Positions 1 to 16,834 are shown, counted from the stretch's first letter. The stretch: DNA of 64,000 bases from Lophius americanus (GCA_037951165.1 JBBDHG010000051.1:1460001-1524000); one strand, 5' to 3'. The notes: generated from the letters alone by a model not told the origin. Numbers and translations are program-made.

Positions 1-1061
1 TGTATAGCGTGTATTTATCTTGAAATACCTTAATACATGGAAAAATAATGAAAATGATTGTTATTATCAAAAATTAGAAATGGAAATATATCATTGTAAA
101 TTAAATCCTTTATTATACAGCATTGTAATAAAGAAAACACAATAACCGATATATATTTTTCACAAACATGCCTATTTAATACTCATAAATAGGGTATGAG
201 TAACCACCATGTGCAGAGATTGCTTTGTCTAAAGTCACGCATTTCTTTGAGCACACAGCCTTGCTGCACTGCACTATGGGTAAAAGTGCTTACATACGTA
301 GTAAGTGAATAGTCTGGTCTCACGTCAAACCCCACCACTTTGCACTTATGGGAAATGACGACCACAGCATTTAACTAGGTAAATTACTTACAGGAACCGA
401 GAATCTGTGGATCATGACTACTTCCCTGAATGTCGTGAGTTTTGCAAGTCACAGGTCCAGTCCTCGGAGCTAACATGAGCCAGATCACGTCAGTGAGTCT
501 CTTAAACGTTGATATTTTTGGGATCATTTTTGATTAATTGCTCAGCCCAACATCCAATGCCTGATAAGCATTTAGGTGGTAATATTATCTGGAGAGACGT
601 GCTAAACCACTATGAGTTCCTTACCCCGTTCATTGCTCACACTTCGCCTCTATTGCACCGCCCTTACTGATTTCCTTACCTCTCTCTTGGTAATTTTCAT
701 CACCCCAGGTCAACTTCCAAACTTTCCCATGCATCAAAATATATTACGATTGACTGGATTTATATAATTCCTCTAGAGATCCGGCTCTGGGCTGCAGGTC
801 TGATGGCTGCCAAAAGCAATTATGTCTCACAGACATGACTCCTATAGTAAACATGGCCACCTTCCAGCGTGTCAGGTTCAGTGACCGGTTCTCCAGTATT
901 CGGCCTTTGGCTTCAGCCCAAACCCACCGTCAAATGCTATAATTTCGAAACAATGCTATTATTATGTCCCATGTTGTGTTTTATATGTCTTGGGTTCAAG
1001 CCCATGTATTAAACCCCCTTCCATTATTGGATGACCCGATTTAATGTTTTCCATCACTTTT

Positions 1062-1912
1062 GGACTACAGCAGACCTCCGAAGTTTTGCCGTGGTGTCTG
1101 GTACCAAGACGTTAGCAGCAGATCATTTATGTCCCGAAAGTTAGGAGGTGGAGCCTCCATGGGTCAGACTTGTTTATGTAGAACATCCCACAGATGTTGC
1201 ATTGGATTGAGATCTTGAGAATCTACATGCCAATTAGCAAGTTGAACTGGTTGTTGTATTCCTGAAACCTTTAAGTCGAATGGACTCACTGCATTACTGC
1301 AGTGAGTCAGGGAGCGTTATACTGCTGGAAGAGGCCATCAGGGAATACCGTTTCCATGAAAGGGGGGGACTTGGTTTGCAGCAATATTTAGGTAGGTTCT
1401 ACGTGTCAAAAGAACATCCAAGATTTCCCATTAGTAACACGGTCCAAAGCATCTCACAGCCTCCTCTGGCTTGCTTTCTTTCCGTAATGCATCATGGTAC
1501 TATCCCTTCAATTGGTAAGCACCTTCTTCCATAGTTTTCCATTATCAAGATCTGATACTGACTTGCCAATTGTAGGAGCTTTCGACAGTGGACAGGGGTC
1601 AGAAGTCACCCTAACTGATGCCAAAGTAGCTGATATTTGAGCCTTGGAAGCCCCTTAAACCAGTTGCTAATTCAGCAATTGTCCTTCCTTTGACTTGTTG
1701 GGTTGGTTCTAACCACTGCAGACCAGGAACACCCAACAAGACCTGCAGTTCTGGCCCAGTCATCTAGCCATCATAGTTTGTCAGACTCTCACAGATGTCT
1801 AAACTAAATGTTCATCGGATGTGTGATAATTCCCAACCACTGACAGGTAACCATGGTGACCAAATAATCAATATTATTCTGAAATCACCTGTTCTGGCCA
1901 ATAGAGGTATAA
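1062..1912 (-). mobile_element. Decayed Tc1/mariner-like transposon, family A, copy 1
   Basis: Read on the minus strand, this carries the C-terminal end of a Tc1-type DD(34)E transposase. The hallmark DLNPxxHLWDVL is visible at about 1180-1214 as DLNPMQHLW. The codon expected to give the catalytic glutamate (canonical P-I-E-H) reads CAA (Q) at 1197-1199, so this copy could not be active even with an intact frame. Further 'upstream' sequence follows in the right order: the GGAAGAAGGCAAGCC-like tract near 1470 and the CTGACCCCTGTCCAC-like tract near 1590. A terminal part with CACTGACAGGTAACCATGG lies near 1840. Stops and indels are frequent. Related relics lie at 10.4, 26.3, 39.7, 43.5, 59.7 and 61.1 kb. 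Confidence 0.75.
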
Positions 1913-3120
1913 ACCAGTTCTGGCTGTGAATACTACACTATAAATGTAATTTAATGTAGCTGCAACGCTTTATGTTGCAGTAATTAATGCAACAGGACTG
2001 TTAGTGTGCAGTAAAGCAATATAAGTGTTCCATTGTGATATGAAATAATGCAACAAGAGAGACTTAATCAGCTTAATCTGTTCAACATTAAATCACATCT
2101 AATATTAATGGCATGTAGATTTATTCCAGGGATCTTTGATCATGGCTGCATTAGCAGGTTAGCAGGCCCACATTGTAACCTCATGGTTTTACTCTGAGGC
2201 TGGACATCAGGCTCTAATCAGCAAATCCTTCATAATGTGGACAGTTATTTTCACATGGAGGGCTTAAATGCAAATCGAAGTGGGAAATAGAGCAAAAGTA
2301 AAAAGGATTTGCCCTTTTTATGTGCAAGCAATTAGTGCAACATTTATGGGAAATTGCAATTGCATTTGTGTCCCCTGAGTAAAATTAATTACGTCTCTCA
2401 GCGACATTGTGTAAGTTTTTAGAGTGATGCAACCATACAATGTTTTCAATTATTTATGAAGTACAATACGAATTTCTTTGTTTATTAGCCTGCAACATTC
2501 TTTTTTCTTAACAAGGACTTAAAACCAGATAAAGTGACAGTTATCGTTGCGTGAGATTTCCTCCACCTCCCGTGTTTGTGACGTCCATTAGATTTAACCA
2601 TATGCCACTTTCTCCTGTTTTTAACATCACATGATCTGAGGTAATCAAAAGAATGCCGTGTCTGCTCTTTCACGGCAACAGTATTACTTTCACTCCTGCG
2701 ATACGAGCCGCTTTGATTCCAGCTAAAAGGGGAACGCATAGAGCTGTGTTTATCCTTTTGTCTTATACCTCTGTTTTGTTCCACTCTACCTCCCACTTCC
2801 TCTCCAATCCGCTCTCAGGTGGCACCAGCAGCTTAATGAAAAAAGACAAAGCTTGATATTTATCGGGGAAAACAATTAAATTCAAGTGCCACTTTTAATT
2901 TTTGCAAAGTGTCCTTGAGCAGACGTCAGATTTATCATCATCCCTGCTGATCAATAACCAGAGTTATCCTAATGTGATGGATCTGTTCTTCAACGGACAA
3001 GGTCGTCCTCTCTTTGCACCTCATGCTGAAAGGACTGTGAGAGGAAGTCAAACATAAAATGCAGGTTTAAGATGATTATTCTATTTATTTAACCAAAAAC
3101 ATCCTCCAATGAGATATAGG
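1913..3120. other. Non-repetitive intron sequence, possible conserved non-coding element
   Basis: No coding signal is visible. About 2100-2450 is AT-rich, free of repeats I recognise, low in CpG and dense in TAAT/ATTA and ATGCAAAT-like words (for example aaatgcaaat near 2268). That texture resembles vertebrate intronic regulatory elements. It is an impression from composition only; there is no direct evidence of conservation in the sequence itself. Confidence 0.25.
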
Positions 3121-3124
3121 TCTG

Positions 3125-3640
3125 TGGGATAGAGGCCCCGCCCCATTAGAGGCTAAATCCCAGAAACTACCAAACTGCATTAATAACCGGTTCCAGCTGG
3201 ACTAAACCCACCCAGACCTGATCGCTACCAGCCCTTTTCAACCACATGATCACTTCAGTAGACCATCTTCAGAGGTAGGATGTTCGCTCCTAGGTCTCAT
3301 CAGTAGCACACTATGCCAAAATCAGCAGAAATTCTTGAAGGTGTCTGAATTCCATCAGTCTTGGAAGGGTTCAAAAGCTTTTTCTATGGTTCCGGGACTC
3401 CACAGGGAGACACATTATCTGCACCTTCAGTAGACCAGCAACAATAGTCAACCTTTGCTACGTGGACAATAATTACAGAATTTCTCCAAGAGCACGGTGA
3501 AGGCTCATTCAGGAAGTCTCAGAAGATACAAAGAAACACCCACGGAACTGCAGGCCTCCTTATCCTCCTGCTTAATTGTAGTTTCAAGATCTGACACAAT
3601 TTTTAGTCTGGGATATAAAAATAGAAGAAATCTGGAGGGG
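3125..3640 (+). mobile_element. Tc1-like transposon remnant, family B, 5' half
   Basis: Plus-strand relic of the N-terminal, DNA-binding part of a Tc1-type transposase. Around 3484-3560 one frame reads SPRAR, stop, RLIQEVSEDT, which matches the S-P-R-A-x-R-x-L-I-x-E-V region of fish Tc1 transposases, followed by GAACTGCAGGCCTCC (the KELQAS region). The segment 3125-3420 is repeated in inverted orientation at about 47213-47500, where it adjoins the C-terminal part of the same family. The catalytic region is missing here. Confidence 0.65.
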
Positions 3641-3649
3641 GACTAGAAT

Positions 3650-4515
3650 TCTTTCAAAGCTCTGTACCACCCTGGAACAAGATACCCTTATTATTAAAAA
3701 CCTATAGGATAAACTTATTTCTACTGTCTTTGTTCATGTATTTGTTTTCTCCTCACCTCCAGGCTAACACACACTTCCTCATCTGAGTTGATGAATGAAC
3801 TTAGAAACGACCTTCTCCTTTGGTTTTATGTTGCATTTGTCTATGTTTTCACAAGTGTTTGGATTATTTAAAACTTTATCTTTTATTCCACGCTGGCAGC
3901 AACGTTCAAAATAAATCTCAATTTCCTTGGTAACCTTTGGCAGTATTGCAAGAGCCCGGGATGAAAGATTGCTATTATTTGTCTGTAAATCAAAATGAAA
4001 ATTGTCCCCTTCTACAAATGACTGCATATAAAATTGACGTCCTCATATTATTGCAGTTGATTTGGTGCCTTGAGCCATACAGTATGTTTCTCAGGCAATT
4101 TATTTGAAGGAAACGGGCAAAGCTTAATGAAATACTATTTGTCTGTCTCTAGTTCGTGGGAATGAGTAATGAATAACCGACCAGTTTTACAGAACTCATA
4201 TCATTAACACAACATGTTGACCACAGAGGAGGTTTTTTTTTTTTATTACTTAAGCTACTCAGACAATTTAACTTATTTCCTTTCACATGCTTCTTTCCTT
4301 CTTGTACTCTTTCATGTCTCCGCTGTGTCACTCAATTTATCTTTTTTCTTTGGCTTGACAATCAATGAAAAAAGTAACTTTTTTCCAGCTGATTTGACAC
4401 AAGGGACGAAAAGGTTTACAAGTACAGACTTGAAACCTCTGACCAGATATGTAATTTAACCTGCTTGAATCTGGTCTCAAGTAGGCCTGAACCTGACCCT
4501 TTAATGTCACGCGCA
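3650..4515. other. Intron sequence with no recognised feature
   Basis: AT-rich intron. The open frames here are short, have no recognisable domains and overlap on both strands. A T10 tract lies near 4232. Confidence 0.5.
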
Positions 4516-4978
4516 ACTATTTGGTTTAGCTCATTTACAATCTCTATTTCTTCTTAAAAAATGTGACGGAACCTTTTCATAAAATGAACCGGTGACAGCT
4601 TGTATATGCAGAAGCGTCAGGGGTTATGGATGGAGCCCTGGAGGCAGTAACCATAGCTGTTTAGAAAGTCCTATTGGATAAGTAGGAATAGTTTTTTGGC
4701 ATATTAAAACATGTCAGTACTTAGATAAAGAATTAAATATTGTCAACATAAGCAAAAACATTTTCTATAAACATGATTTACCAAAATGGTTGTGCTAAAG
4801 TGGTTAAAAATTAACTATTTTCAATAAATATACAAAACTTCATCATGAAATCATTTCACAGGTATGATTTTTTTCCGTCTTTAATGTTTAAAAACATGCT
4901 ACACCAAACAATTTGTCATTTTATGGTAGGTTTAGAATGTGCAACGTATTAAATACAGATAAATAGTGGAAATAAATC
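4516..4978. repeat. Local duplication, copy 1
   Basis: This starts at ttggtttagctcatttac and ends near gataaatagtggaaat. It is repeated in direct orientation, with few substitutions, at 6278-6668. Copy 1 holds about 60 bp (roughly 4621-4680, ggggttatgg through cctattgga) that copy 2 lacks. The duplicated sequence is AT-rich and shows no coding potential or recognised transposon ends. It could be a segmental duplication or two insertions of an unrecognised element. Confidence 0.85.
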
Positions 4979-5430
4979 TATATCACATCACTGAGGAATA
5001 TCCAGTAATGGGTTTATGTTTCTATGATCATTAACTTAAATCTATGACTTGAACAATTTTTTGATGTAATATTTATGTATGTTATTGTGGTGGTTTTAAT
5101 TAATGAAGATGGACAATGTTTGCGACTCATTGAGAAAGTAGACTTTTATTGGCATTCAAATTAAAAACCCTGTAGCATATGAAAAAATAGAGTATGTTTA
5201 TAACAAATGTTCCCCCAGCTGAGATGGATTCCTGCATGACCTCACAAGATGTTCATGCCAACAAAATGCCATGAGTTTACTTGAGTCCATTTGAATTAAG
5301 TGTGGCAAGGATAAACCACAGTGACACTCAATAGTATGTGCGTTGATATTTGTAAAATGGTAAACAGATAATGGGAAGTTTCCCAAACTACTAATGTATT
5401 GAACCTAAAAACATGGGTTGTGGATGGACC

Positions 5431-5985
5431 TCAGACTCCAGGGAGTTCAGGGAAAGTAAGTAATGAGGTGTCCAATATCAGGAATTGATGGAAGAGTTGA
5501 GAGGCAAAGCCTTCATCTTCCGGTCCATCTACGTTCAAACCCTCACCTATGGTCACAAGCTCTTTGTAGTGACCGAAAGCATGACGTTTAGGATACATGC
5601 AGCTGAAATGTGCTTCTTTCGTAGGAGGGCCTGGACTCAGCCCTAACCAAAAGGTAAGTAGCTCAGACATTTGGGATGGGCTCAAAGTAGAGTCGCTGTA
5701 CCTTCACGTCGAAATGAGCCATCTGATCAGAATGTTTACAGGACGCCACCCTGAGTAGGCTTTTCCAGGCACGTCCAACTGAGAGGATACCAAGACTTAG
5801 ACCCAGAACTCGCTCATGCTTTACCTCTAGCCTCGCTCGAAGGACAGTACATCTGATCAGGCTTTGGAATGTCTCAGGGCTCCTGTTGGGGGGGCAGGGG
5901 GATGTCTTGAAATCCCTTCTTAGCCGGCTGCCACTGCGTCCTGACCCTGGATAAGCAGAAGAAAATTGATGAATGGATGCATGAG
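5431..5985 (+). mobile_element. LINE 3' fragment (non-LTR retrotransposon)
   Basis: This resembles the C-terminal end of a fish LINE ORF2 plus its 3' tail. Landmarks are CGGTCCATCTACGTTCAAACCCTCACCTATGGTCA near 5520 (protein RSIYVQTLTYGH), the R-x-R-T-R-S-C-like tract near 5800 and the terminal signature CTGACCCTGGATAAGCAGAAGAAAATTGATGAATGGAT near 5940-5978. The frame is broken repeatedly. Similar 3' ends lie at 8.6-8.9, 23.0-23.25 and 63.5-63.96 kb on the plus strand and at 17.64 and 51.69 kb on the minus strand. The clade is not determined. Confidence 0.7.
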
Positions 5986-6277
5986 ACACCAGTGCACATG
6001 ATAAAAAAAATAGTTTGACTTACAAAGTTAATGGAAGGTGCGCTCAAACGGAAATTGATAACAGGTCTTTTCATGAAAACAGTTTGTTTCAAGGTTATAT
6101 ATATATATTATTTTATTCTTAGCCGATTCTTACATTGAATAACTTGATATGGTGTCGAGCTGGTAAATGTGAACTAAGCATTACGGTTCCACTATTATGA
6201 CACTCAATATATTTCCCCAAGGTTGTCAGGTCCACTGAGGAAACACTGAAAAGCAAATTGACAATGAGACAACTGTT

Positions 6278-6668
6278 TGGTTTAGTTCATTTACGATCTC
6301 TATTTCTTCTTAAAAAATGTGACGGAACCTTTTCATAAAATGAACCGGGGACAGCTTGTATATGCAGAAGCGTCATAAGTAGGAATTGTTTTTTGGCATA
6401 TTAAAACATGTCAGTACTTAGATAAAGAGTTAAATATTGTCAATATAAGCAAAAAAGTTTTCTATAAACATGCTTTAACAAAATGGTTGCGCTAAAGTAC
6501 TTAAAAATTAACTTTTATCAAAAAAATATACAAAACATCATCTTGAAATCATTTCACAGGTATGATGTTTTCTGTCTTTAATGTTTAAAAACATGCTACA
6601 CCAAACAATTTGTCATTTTATGGTAGGTTTAAAATGTGTAACGTATTAAATACAGATAAATAGTGGAA
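6278..6668. repeat. Local duplication, copy 2
   Basis: Direct copy of 4516-4978 with the ~60-bp internal segment missing: the sequence goes from cagaagcgtcat straight to aagtaggaatt. Substitutions are scattered and both copies share ends near ttggtttag and tagtggaaa. The 1.3 kb between them contains the LINE fragment at 5431-5985. Confidence 0.85.
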
Positions 6669-6669
6669 A

Positions 6670-7780
6670 GAAAATTGATGAATGGATAGCATGCACCAAA
6701 GTCACCATACCATAGTACTCAGAGACTCTGAACGACTACACCGACAAATACTCTATTCAGATATCTTCTTCTTCATATGTCGTCTTATGACTTCAGGTGG
6801 ATGATTTAAATGTCAGCAGAGGCTTTGACTGAAACACTGTTGCTGTGGTTACTCCTTTTAGACGCAGGCTGATGCCATGTATGCAAAGCATTAATTTAGA
6901 GCAGTGATTTTACCAGAACTACTTAGTGGGTGTAAGGACCAGGTATTTATGGATACCCTACAGCCAGTCAGAACCGGGCATTCACTTCGACCGTGGTATA
7001 ATTAATGATATTAGAAGGTCTCGCTGACAGAGGTCAATGTTTCAGAAATCCTCTGTCTGGAAAGGCAGAATATACAGCGCCATACCAAGTGGTTCTCTCT
7101 GATCCACGGGTATTCAGACGATAACAGTGTCTGCATGTTCTACGTTTTATTAAAAAAAAGTTTTTTTACTAGTCTGGTCTGGATTCTACAGACAGTAGAT
7201 TATTCAGGTGAATATGGGCTTTGTATACCGTCCTTAGTCTCCTTAGAGGTCTTTGTTTACTGATGTTTACTGAGGAAATGATCAATAACACATTCACATC
7301 ACAAACCACTCAACAATGTCCAAGTGAAAATACTGAAAAAAACATAACTTACAAATGTAACTATAGTTGCATTTAAACTAAACTTAAAATGTATATTGCA
7401 ATAAACTCAACGTTAGAAAAGAAAATACAGTACATACAACTTTTACCTGTTTACCTGACTAAGAGTGGATATTTTGATGCTGCTTGATTTATGCTTCATT
7501 CAATCGAAAAATGGGATTTTAAAAGGTCTCATGCACTCCCAACAGGAAGTAACAAGTTTGCCATGCGGGATGTGACAAGGTCGTGATGGGACTACAATAT
7601 AATCAAAGACTGAGCAAAAATCGTTTGAAATAAATACATTCACATGCAGAAAAAAGTATTCAATATTAAATTAATTAAATATTGATGTATCATGCCATTC
7701 AAACAGGATTGAAACAAAGACTCAAACACACAACACCGAGGTTTGGAAAGCAATTACATTTTGGAAATTGGTGAAATCAG
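6670..7780. other. Intron sequence with no recognised feature
   Basis: AT-rich. I see no conserved coding motif, RNA gene or transposon hallmark. It contains only short homopolymers, such as A8 and T7 near 7150-7168. Confidence 0.45.
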
Positions 7781-7784
7781 TAGA

Positions 7785-8885
7785 TCGCTCCCTCCGGGAT
7801 GGGGTGAGGTGTTTCATCAAGGGAAGGAATTTAAGCATCTCAGGGGGTTGCTCATGAGTGATGGAAGAAGGAAGCTGAAATGGACTGACGGTTTGTTGCG
7901 CAATCGGCACTGATGCCTCTGTAGTATCAGTCCATCATAGCGTAGAGTCATAAGGTGACTACGCTTTCTATCGATTTGTTACAATCCTCACTTATGGTCA
8001 TTTCTCTCAGCAGTGACCAAGGTGGATGCAAGGTGGCTAAAATGAGCTTCTGGGCAGATCTTTACTTTTCACTTTTCCTTTTTCCTCTTTCTCTGTTCGT
8101 AGACCTTTCTTGAGTCTTCTTTGAGATATAGCGACATTGCCTCCAACGATGTTTTTTAAGTGGCACTGCTCCGTTTCACCTATAAGCTCGGAAACCATGA
8201 AGAAATTTGTACGAAATGAACATTGAGTCCAGATGGAAGGCTTCGCCTTTATCCTAATATGACCATGGACCTTTGTGATAAAATGAGGAAACTCAGAAAA
8301 CTGATGAAGTTTGGAACAGAGCCACTGCCTTTTTGGAAGTAGACCTTGGAGTAGACTATGTGAGAGGGATTTCCTGTCTCACCTGGTCCTGGTCACCTGG
8401 ATTTTTGGAAAAAGGAGTGTCCTAAATACGATGCTTAGCCGCTACCCGCTCCCATCTGACCCCCAGATCCCATCTCCCATCCGAACAAGCAGAACTCAAT
8501 GGATATGTGCTTAAGCAGCCTCATAAATGTGGGCTGGTTTCTTGAATGATAAATAATCTTAAAAAACAACAACAATAAGTCTATTTTAGTTTTTCCCTGA
8601 TTACAAAGGAGCTTGGGCATCCCGATGTAGCTCATAGAGGAGCTGTTTCTCCATTGCGTCAATAGGAGCCAGCTTTGGTGGTTCGACATCTGGTCACGTT
8701 GCTTCTTTTGAGGCGTTTCAGGCAAACTATAACCAGTTGTAAAACTTCCAAGAGACTGCATACTTCATCTGGCCCTGAGAACGCCTCAGAATTTCAGCTG
8801 GAAAGTCTTTTAGGGTAGAAGAACATCTTTAATTCCCTGCTGTAACCCGACCCCCGAATAAGCAGAAGAAAAATCAGGGATATAT
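7785..8885 (+). mobile_element. LINE fragment, interrupted
   Basis: Two parts of a degraded plus-strand LINE bracket unrelated sequence. The first part (7785-8030) has AAGGAATTTAAGCATCTCAGGG (EFKHLR, the F-K-Y-L-G region after the reverse transcriptase) and CACTTATGGTCAT (LTYGH). The second part (8605-8885) has GGTTCGACATCTGGTCACGTTGC and ends in the 3' signature CCCGACCCCCGAATAAGCAGAAG. The ~570 bp between (8035-8600) lack LINE similarity that I can recognise and may be an insertion or extreme decay. Confidence 0.6.
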
Positions 8886-10004
8886 TCTGAAGCACATGTT
8901 CGTGTGTACCGGTTTGCCCTAATGATAAATAATGTCAAACAATAGTCAATAATGTAACTTTCCTCTGATCTTATAAATAGCTCCCCTGACATACCATCCC
9001 AATTAGCTTGAGCCTCTGTTTCTTTGCTACCATGGTTACTATGATCACCGCTGCAGCCAAATTATTATGCAATGACTCATGCCACGGGCAACAATCAGAA
9101 GGAATAAGTAAGACCTTCGATTCATGGATGTATTTGAATGTAATTGTATCTCCATCTGTCGAGGCTGTTCATTTTCCTTTTCAATATAAGAAAGGCTGAT
9201 CTCGTAGCGTGTCTTCCCTCAGCAGACCCATCAGTGGAGAAACAAGCTATGTGATAGTGTGGTTTTCTCACTGTCATCCCCAGGAGTCGGCTCTATAAGA
9301 ATTGAAGAGGAGGGATTGTGAAACCCCTAGTCTCTGAATCTGTCCAGCCAGACAGCTGGCTGCAGTCTAATAATTACACTGCCTTTACCCCTTACTCTTA
9401 TTGTACTGCATCTAGACTATACTCACAGCCGACAGCCAGTGTGCGTCTAATGAATGTGTCTGTATGGGTGTGCTCTCCAGTGGGAGTGCGTGTTACATGC
9501 CTTTGTATCTGGGTTGAAGGTTGTTTCAGTTTGCTGGGAATTACATGCAATCTACAGTTCTGCCATCCAATCTTATTGCCAGAAAATAAGAAAAAGAGTA
9601 GATCCAAGCTATGGAATTGATGTCAAGCAGCACAAGATTGACCCATATGTCACGGAGGTCACATCTTTGACAGCCTGTCCTTCACACTACTCCTTAGTCC
9701 ATCAGCACTTCAATTATTGTCCAATGAATGGCCTAACCTTGCAGATGTAAAGTTAGTGTAGGTTAAATTATATAGGCTATTGGTTTCATTGGTGGCTAAT
9801 TGGTTAATTTGGTATTAAATAGTGAACAAAGCAAACCAAAGTGGGTAAATATGAAGCAGAATGGATGTTGTCTTCTCTCCGCTGATCGACAAATGTTCAT
9901 TATCAGGATGTGAAGAACATGTGTGATGAAGTTCTTACCTCTCACAAACGTTGACATATCAGCCATTATCAGAGACCGAAGAACACACAATCTTTACTCA
10001 AGTA

Positions 10005-10215
10005 GAAGTAGAGATGGTTCATTAAACAGACGACCAAACATTGAGGGTATTTGAGGCTAGTAGAGTTGGTGGTAGAAGCCAGCAGTGAGGGTAGTAGAGG
10101 TTTGTATTGAGAGTTATAGAGGCCAGCAGTCAGGCTACTTGAGTCTTCTAGAGAGGTTAGTAAAAGCCCAAAAATAGTGTAGCAAGGGCCACCAGCAAGA
10201 ATAATTGAGGCTATA
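10005..10215. repeat. Degenerate ~20-bp minisatellite, array 1
   Basis: Variants of a unit like gtagaggccagcagtgaggg recur about every 20-30 bp (agtagagttggtggtagaagccagcagtgagggtagtagagg, tagaggccagcagtcagg and others). The same unit recurs at 11165-11270. Too degenerate for a firm copy number. Confidence 0.55.
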
Positions 10216-10424
10216 ACAGCCATAATAGGAAAACAACCTGCCTAAAGTTGTGGTAATATTCATGTAATGTGAAAAATTGGTCCAATTTTCTGTTTGCAAA
10301 ACAGTTCTGTGAAGTCACTGTGGTTTGATACATCTCTATCGGAATTATCGCTATCTTTTTTAGCGGTTTGTGCTATAATAGCTCTTCTATGAGAGCCTTT
10401 ATTGGCCACCTTCATCAGTAAGCC

Positions 10425-10715
10425 GTGACCACCCATCACCCTGTCAGTAGTTCAGCAGTTGACCATCTCTAAAACATTTTTCGTAGGTACTACCCTGTGC
10501 AAACCAAGAACAACCTGCAGTTCAGGGGATGTTCTGACCCACTCACAATGTGGTCCTAGAAGTTCAAATCGTAACGATTGGCCCTTTCTCATTCATCCAA
10601 TATCAACTTCAAGAGAGAGGGCTCCTTAATGTATCCATCCCACTGACAGTAACCATGGTAACCAGATAATCAATATTACTCCTGCTTCAACGGTTCAAAG
10701 TTATGACTTATCAGT
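10425..10715 (-). mobile_element. Tc1-like family A remnant, terminal part, copy 2
   Basis: This matches the terminal part of copy 1 (1690-1912) in the same orientation: caaaccaagaacaacctgcagttcagg, then cccactgacagtaaccatggtaaccagataatcaatatta, ending in a TIR-like ttatgacttatcagtgt. No catalytic motifs remain. Confidence 0.65.
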
Positions 10716-11164
10716 GTATGTACTTCCTGCTGTCATAATATAAATGTGTACCATTAATAAAGTTGTGGTAGTAGTAGTAGTGACTGACATTGAATCTAAT
10801 ATATTGTTTGTCTTTTCTTTTCTGTGTGAAGTTTCTATTGTGGATTCCACAGTAACTGAGCAAACAGTGATTACAGACTGATTAATGAGCCACAAACATT
10901 CACACATGCTCGCTTTTCTAAGCCACACACAATTAAATAATGTAGGAGTCAGTTTGTCACAACATACATCTCACGTATAATTTCTCATTTGCAATTAATA
11001 ATTTTGAATGATTTTTTCTCTTTGAGTACATCACACTGAGGCGTGTGGACATGTCTAAACTTAAACTGTGTATTTGATTGCATTTCTTCCAAAAAGCGAC
11101 CTCAGCTTTTCTATGTCTGCTAACTATAACTACTACTGAATATATGTCTAAATTTGATAGTGAA

Positions 11165-11270
11165 AGTCTGCACTGAGGGCAGTAGAGGCCAGCAATGAGG
11201 GTAATAGAGATCAGCAGTGGGGGTATTAGAGGCCAGCAGTGTAGTAGAGGTCATCAGTGAGGAAACCTAA
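11165..11270. repeat. Degenerate ~20-bp minisatellite, array 2
   Basis: Four to five units of gcagtagaggccagcaatgaggg type. It is related to the array at 10005-10215 and separated from it by the Tc1 remnant at 10425-10715 and about 450 bp of plain sequence. Confidence 0.55.
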
Positions 11271-11568
11271 GTGACGAGACACAAACAAGTCAACACAACC
11301 AAAATGAGGAAGAGACGAAGTATGCAAAGTTTCTGAGAGACTTTCCTCTCATGAGATGCTGTAATTAAAAAAACACATAAATTAGGTAAATAACATTAAT
11401 CTACTCTCTGGTTTCTTTCACTGCTTTGGGGGAAATAATAACAGAAATCATGATTAATAGCAATAATCATGTTTTAAATTCAGGAGAAGAATTCTCTGGA
11501 AACAATCCGTCTACAATGACGCTTAATTGTGATCGTTAATATCTTTCTGTTTTGTTCTTTTTCAACAG

Positions 11569-11693
11569 TGCCTGCAGAAATCTTAAAGAACAGTTTGACC
11601 ACGATGGAACGTCAGATCCAGAGGCTGGAGAACGACATCGAGAACTTCCCCAAAACGGACGACCAACAAGATAAGTTTGTGGAGAAGATGTCG
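11569..11693 (+). CDS. diaph2: diaph2-like internal exon, FH2 domain (first exon in window)
   Basis: The 125-nt exon starts with codon positions 2-3 (TG) after a U2-type acceptor (ttctttttcaacag), then 41 codons from CCT to TCG. It encodes AEILKNSLTTMERQIQRLEN, then DIENFPKTDDQQDKFVEKMS. This is the helical C-terminal part of a formin homology 2 domain. FH2 dimers cap and elongate actin barbed ends in the cytoplasm. The DKFVEKM core is shared by DIAPH1/2/3; the AEILK start and FPK...QQDKFVEKM fit DIAPH2 best from memory. DIAPH1 has FPAATDEKDKF and DIAPH3 FPPPEDLHDKF. The 3' end is set at TCG 11691-11693 because an exact U12-type donor (ATATCCTTT) follows and no GT occurs at a position that keeps the family's length. 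Open throughout. Paralogue assignment is less certain than the family. Confidence 0.92.
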
Positions 11694-11702
11694 ATATCCT
11701 TT
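11694..11702 (+). other. U12-type 5' splice site (AT-AC class)
   Basis: ATATCCTTT immediately follows codon TCG of the exon. This is a full match to the minor-spliceosome donor recognised by U11 and U6atac. In the alternative, the nearest downstream GT dinucleotides (near 11738) would add residues such as FFERFF that have no counterpart in formins. Confidence 0.88.
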
Positions 11703-16830
<5,128 letters not shown>

Positions 16831-16834
16831 GTCG

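Larger units (their letters stand above)
1..11568 (+). other. diaph2: 3' portion of an upstream diaph2 intron
   Basis: This is inferred to be intron because the exon at 11569 starts mid-codon (phase 1) behind a standard U2-type acceptor, a T-rich tract ending in ttcaacag at 11561-11568. I looked for the preceding FH2 exon, expected to encode the KSADQK/TTLLHF-type region of formins, and saw nothing like it on the + strand. The donor is outside the window. Most of 1-1060, 1913-3120, 3650-4515, 4980-5430, 6670-7780, 8890-9990 and 11270-11560 shows neither genes nor repeats that I recognise. The other stretches hold the repeats listed separately. Confidence 0.75.
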
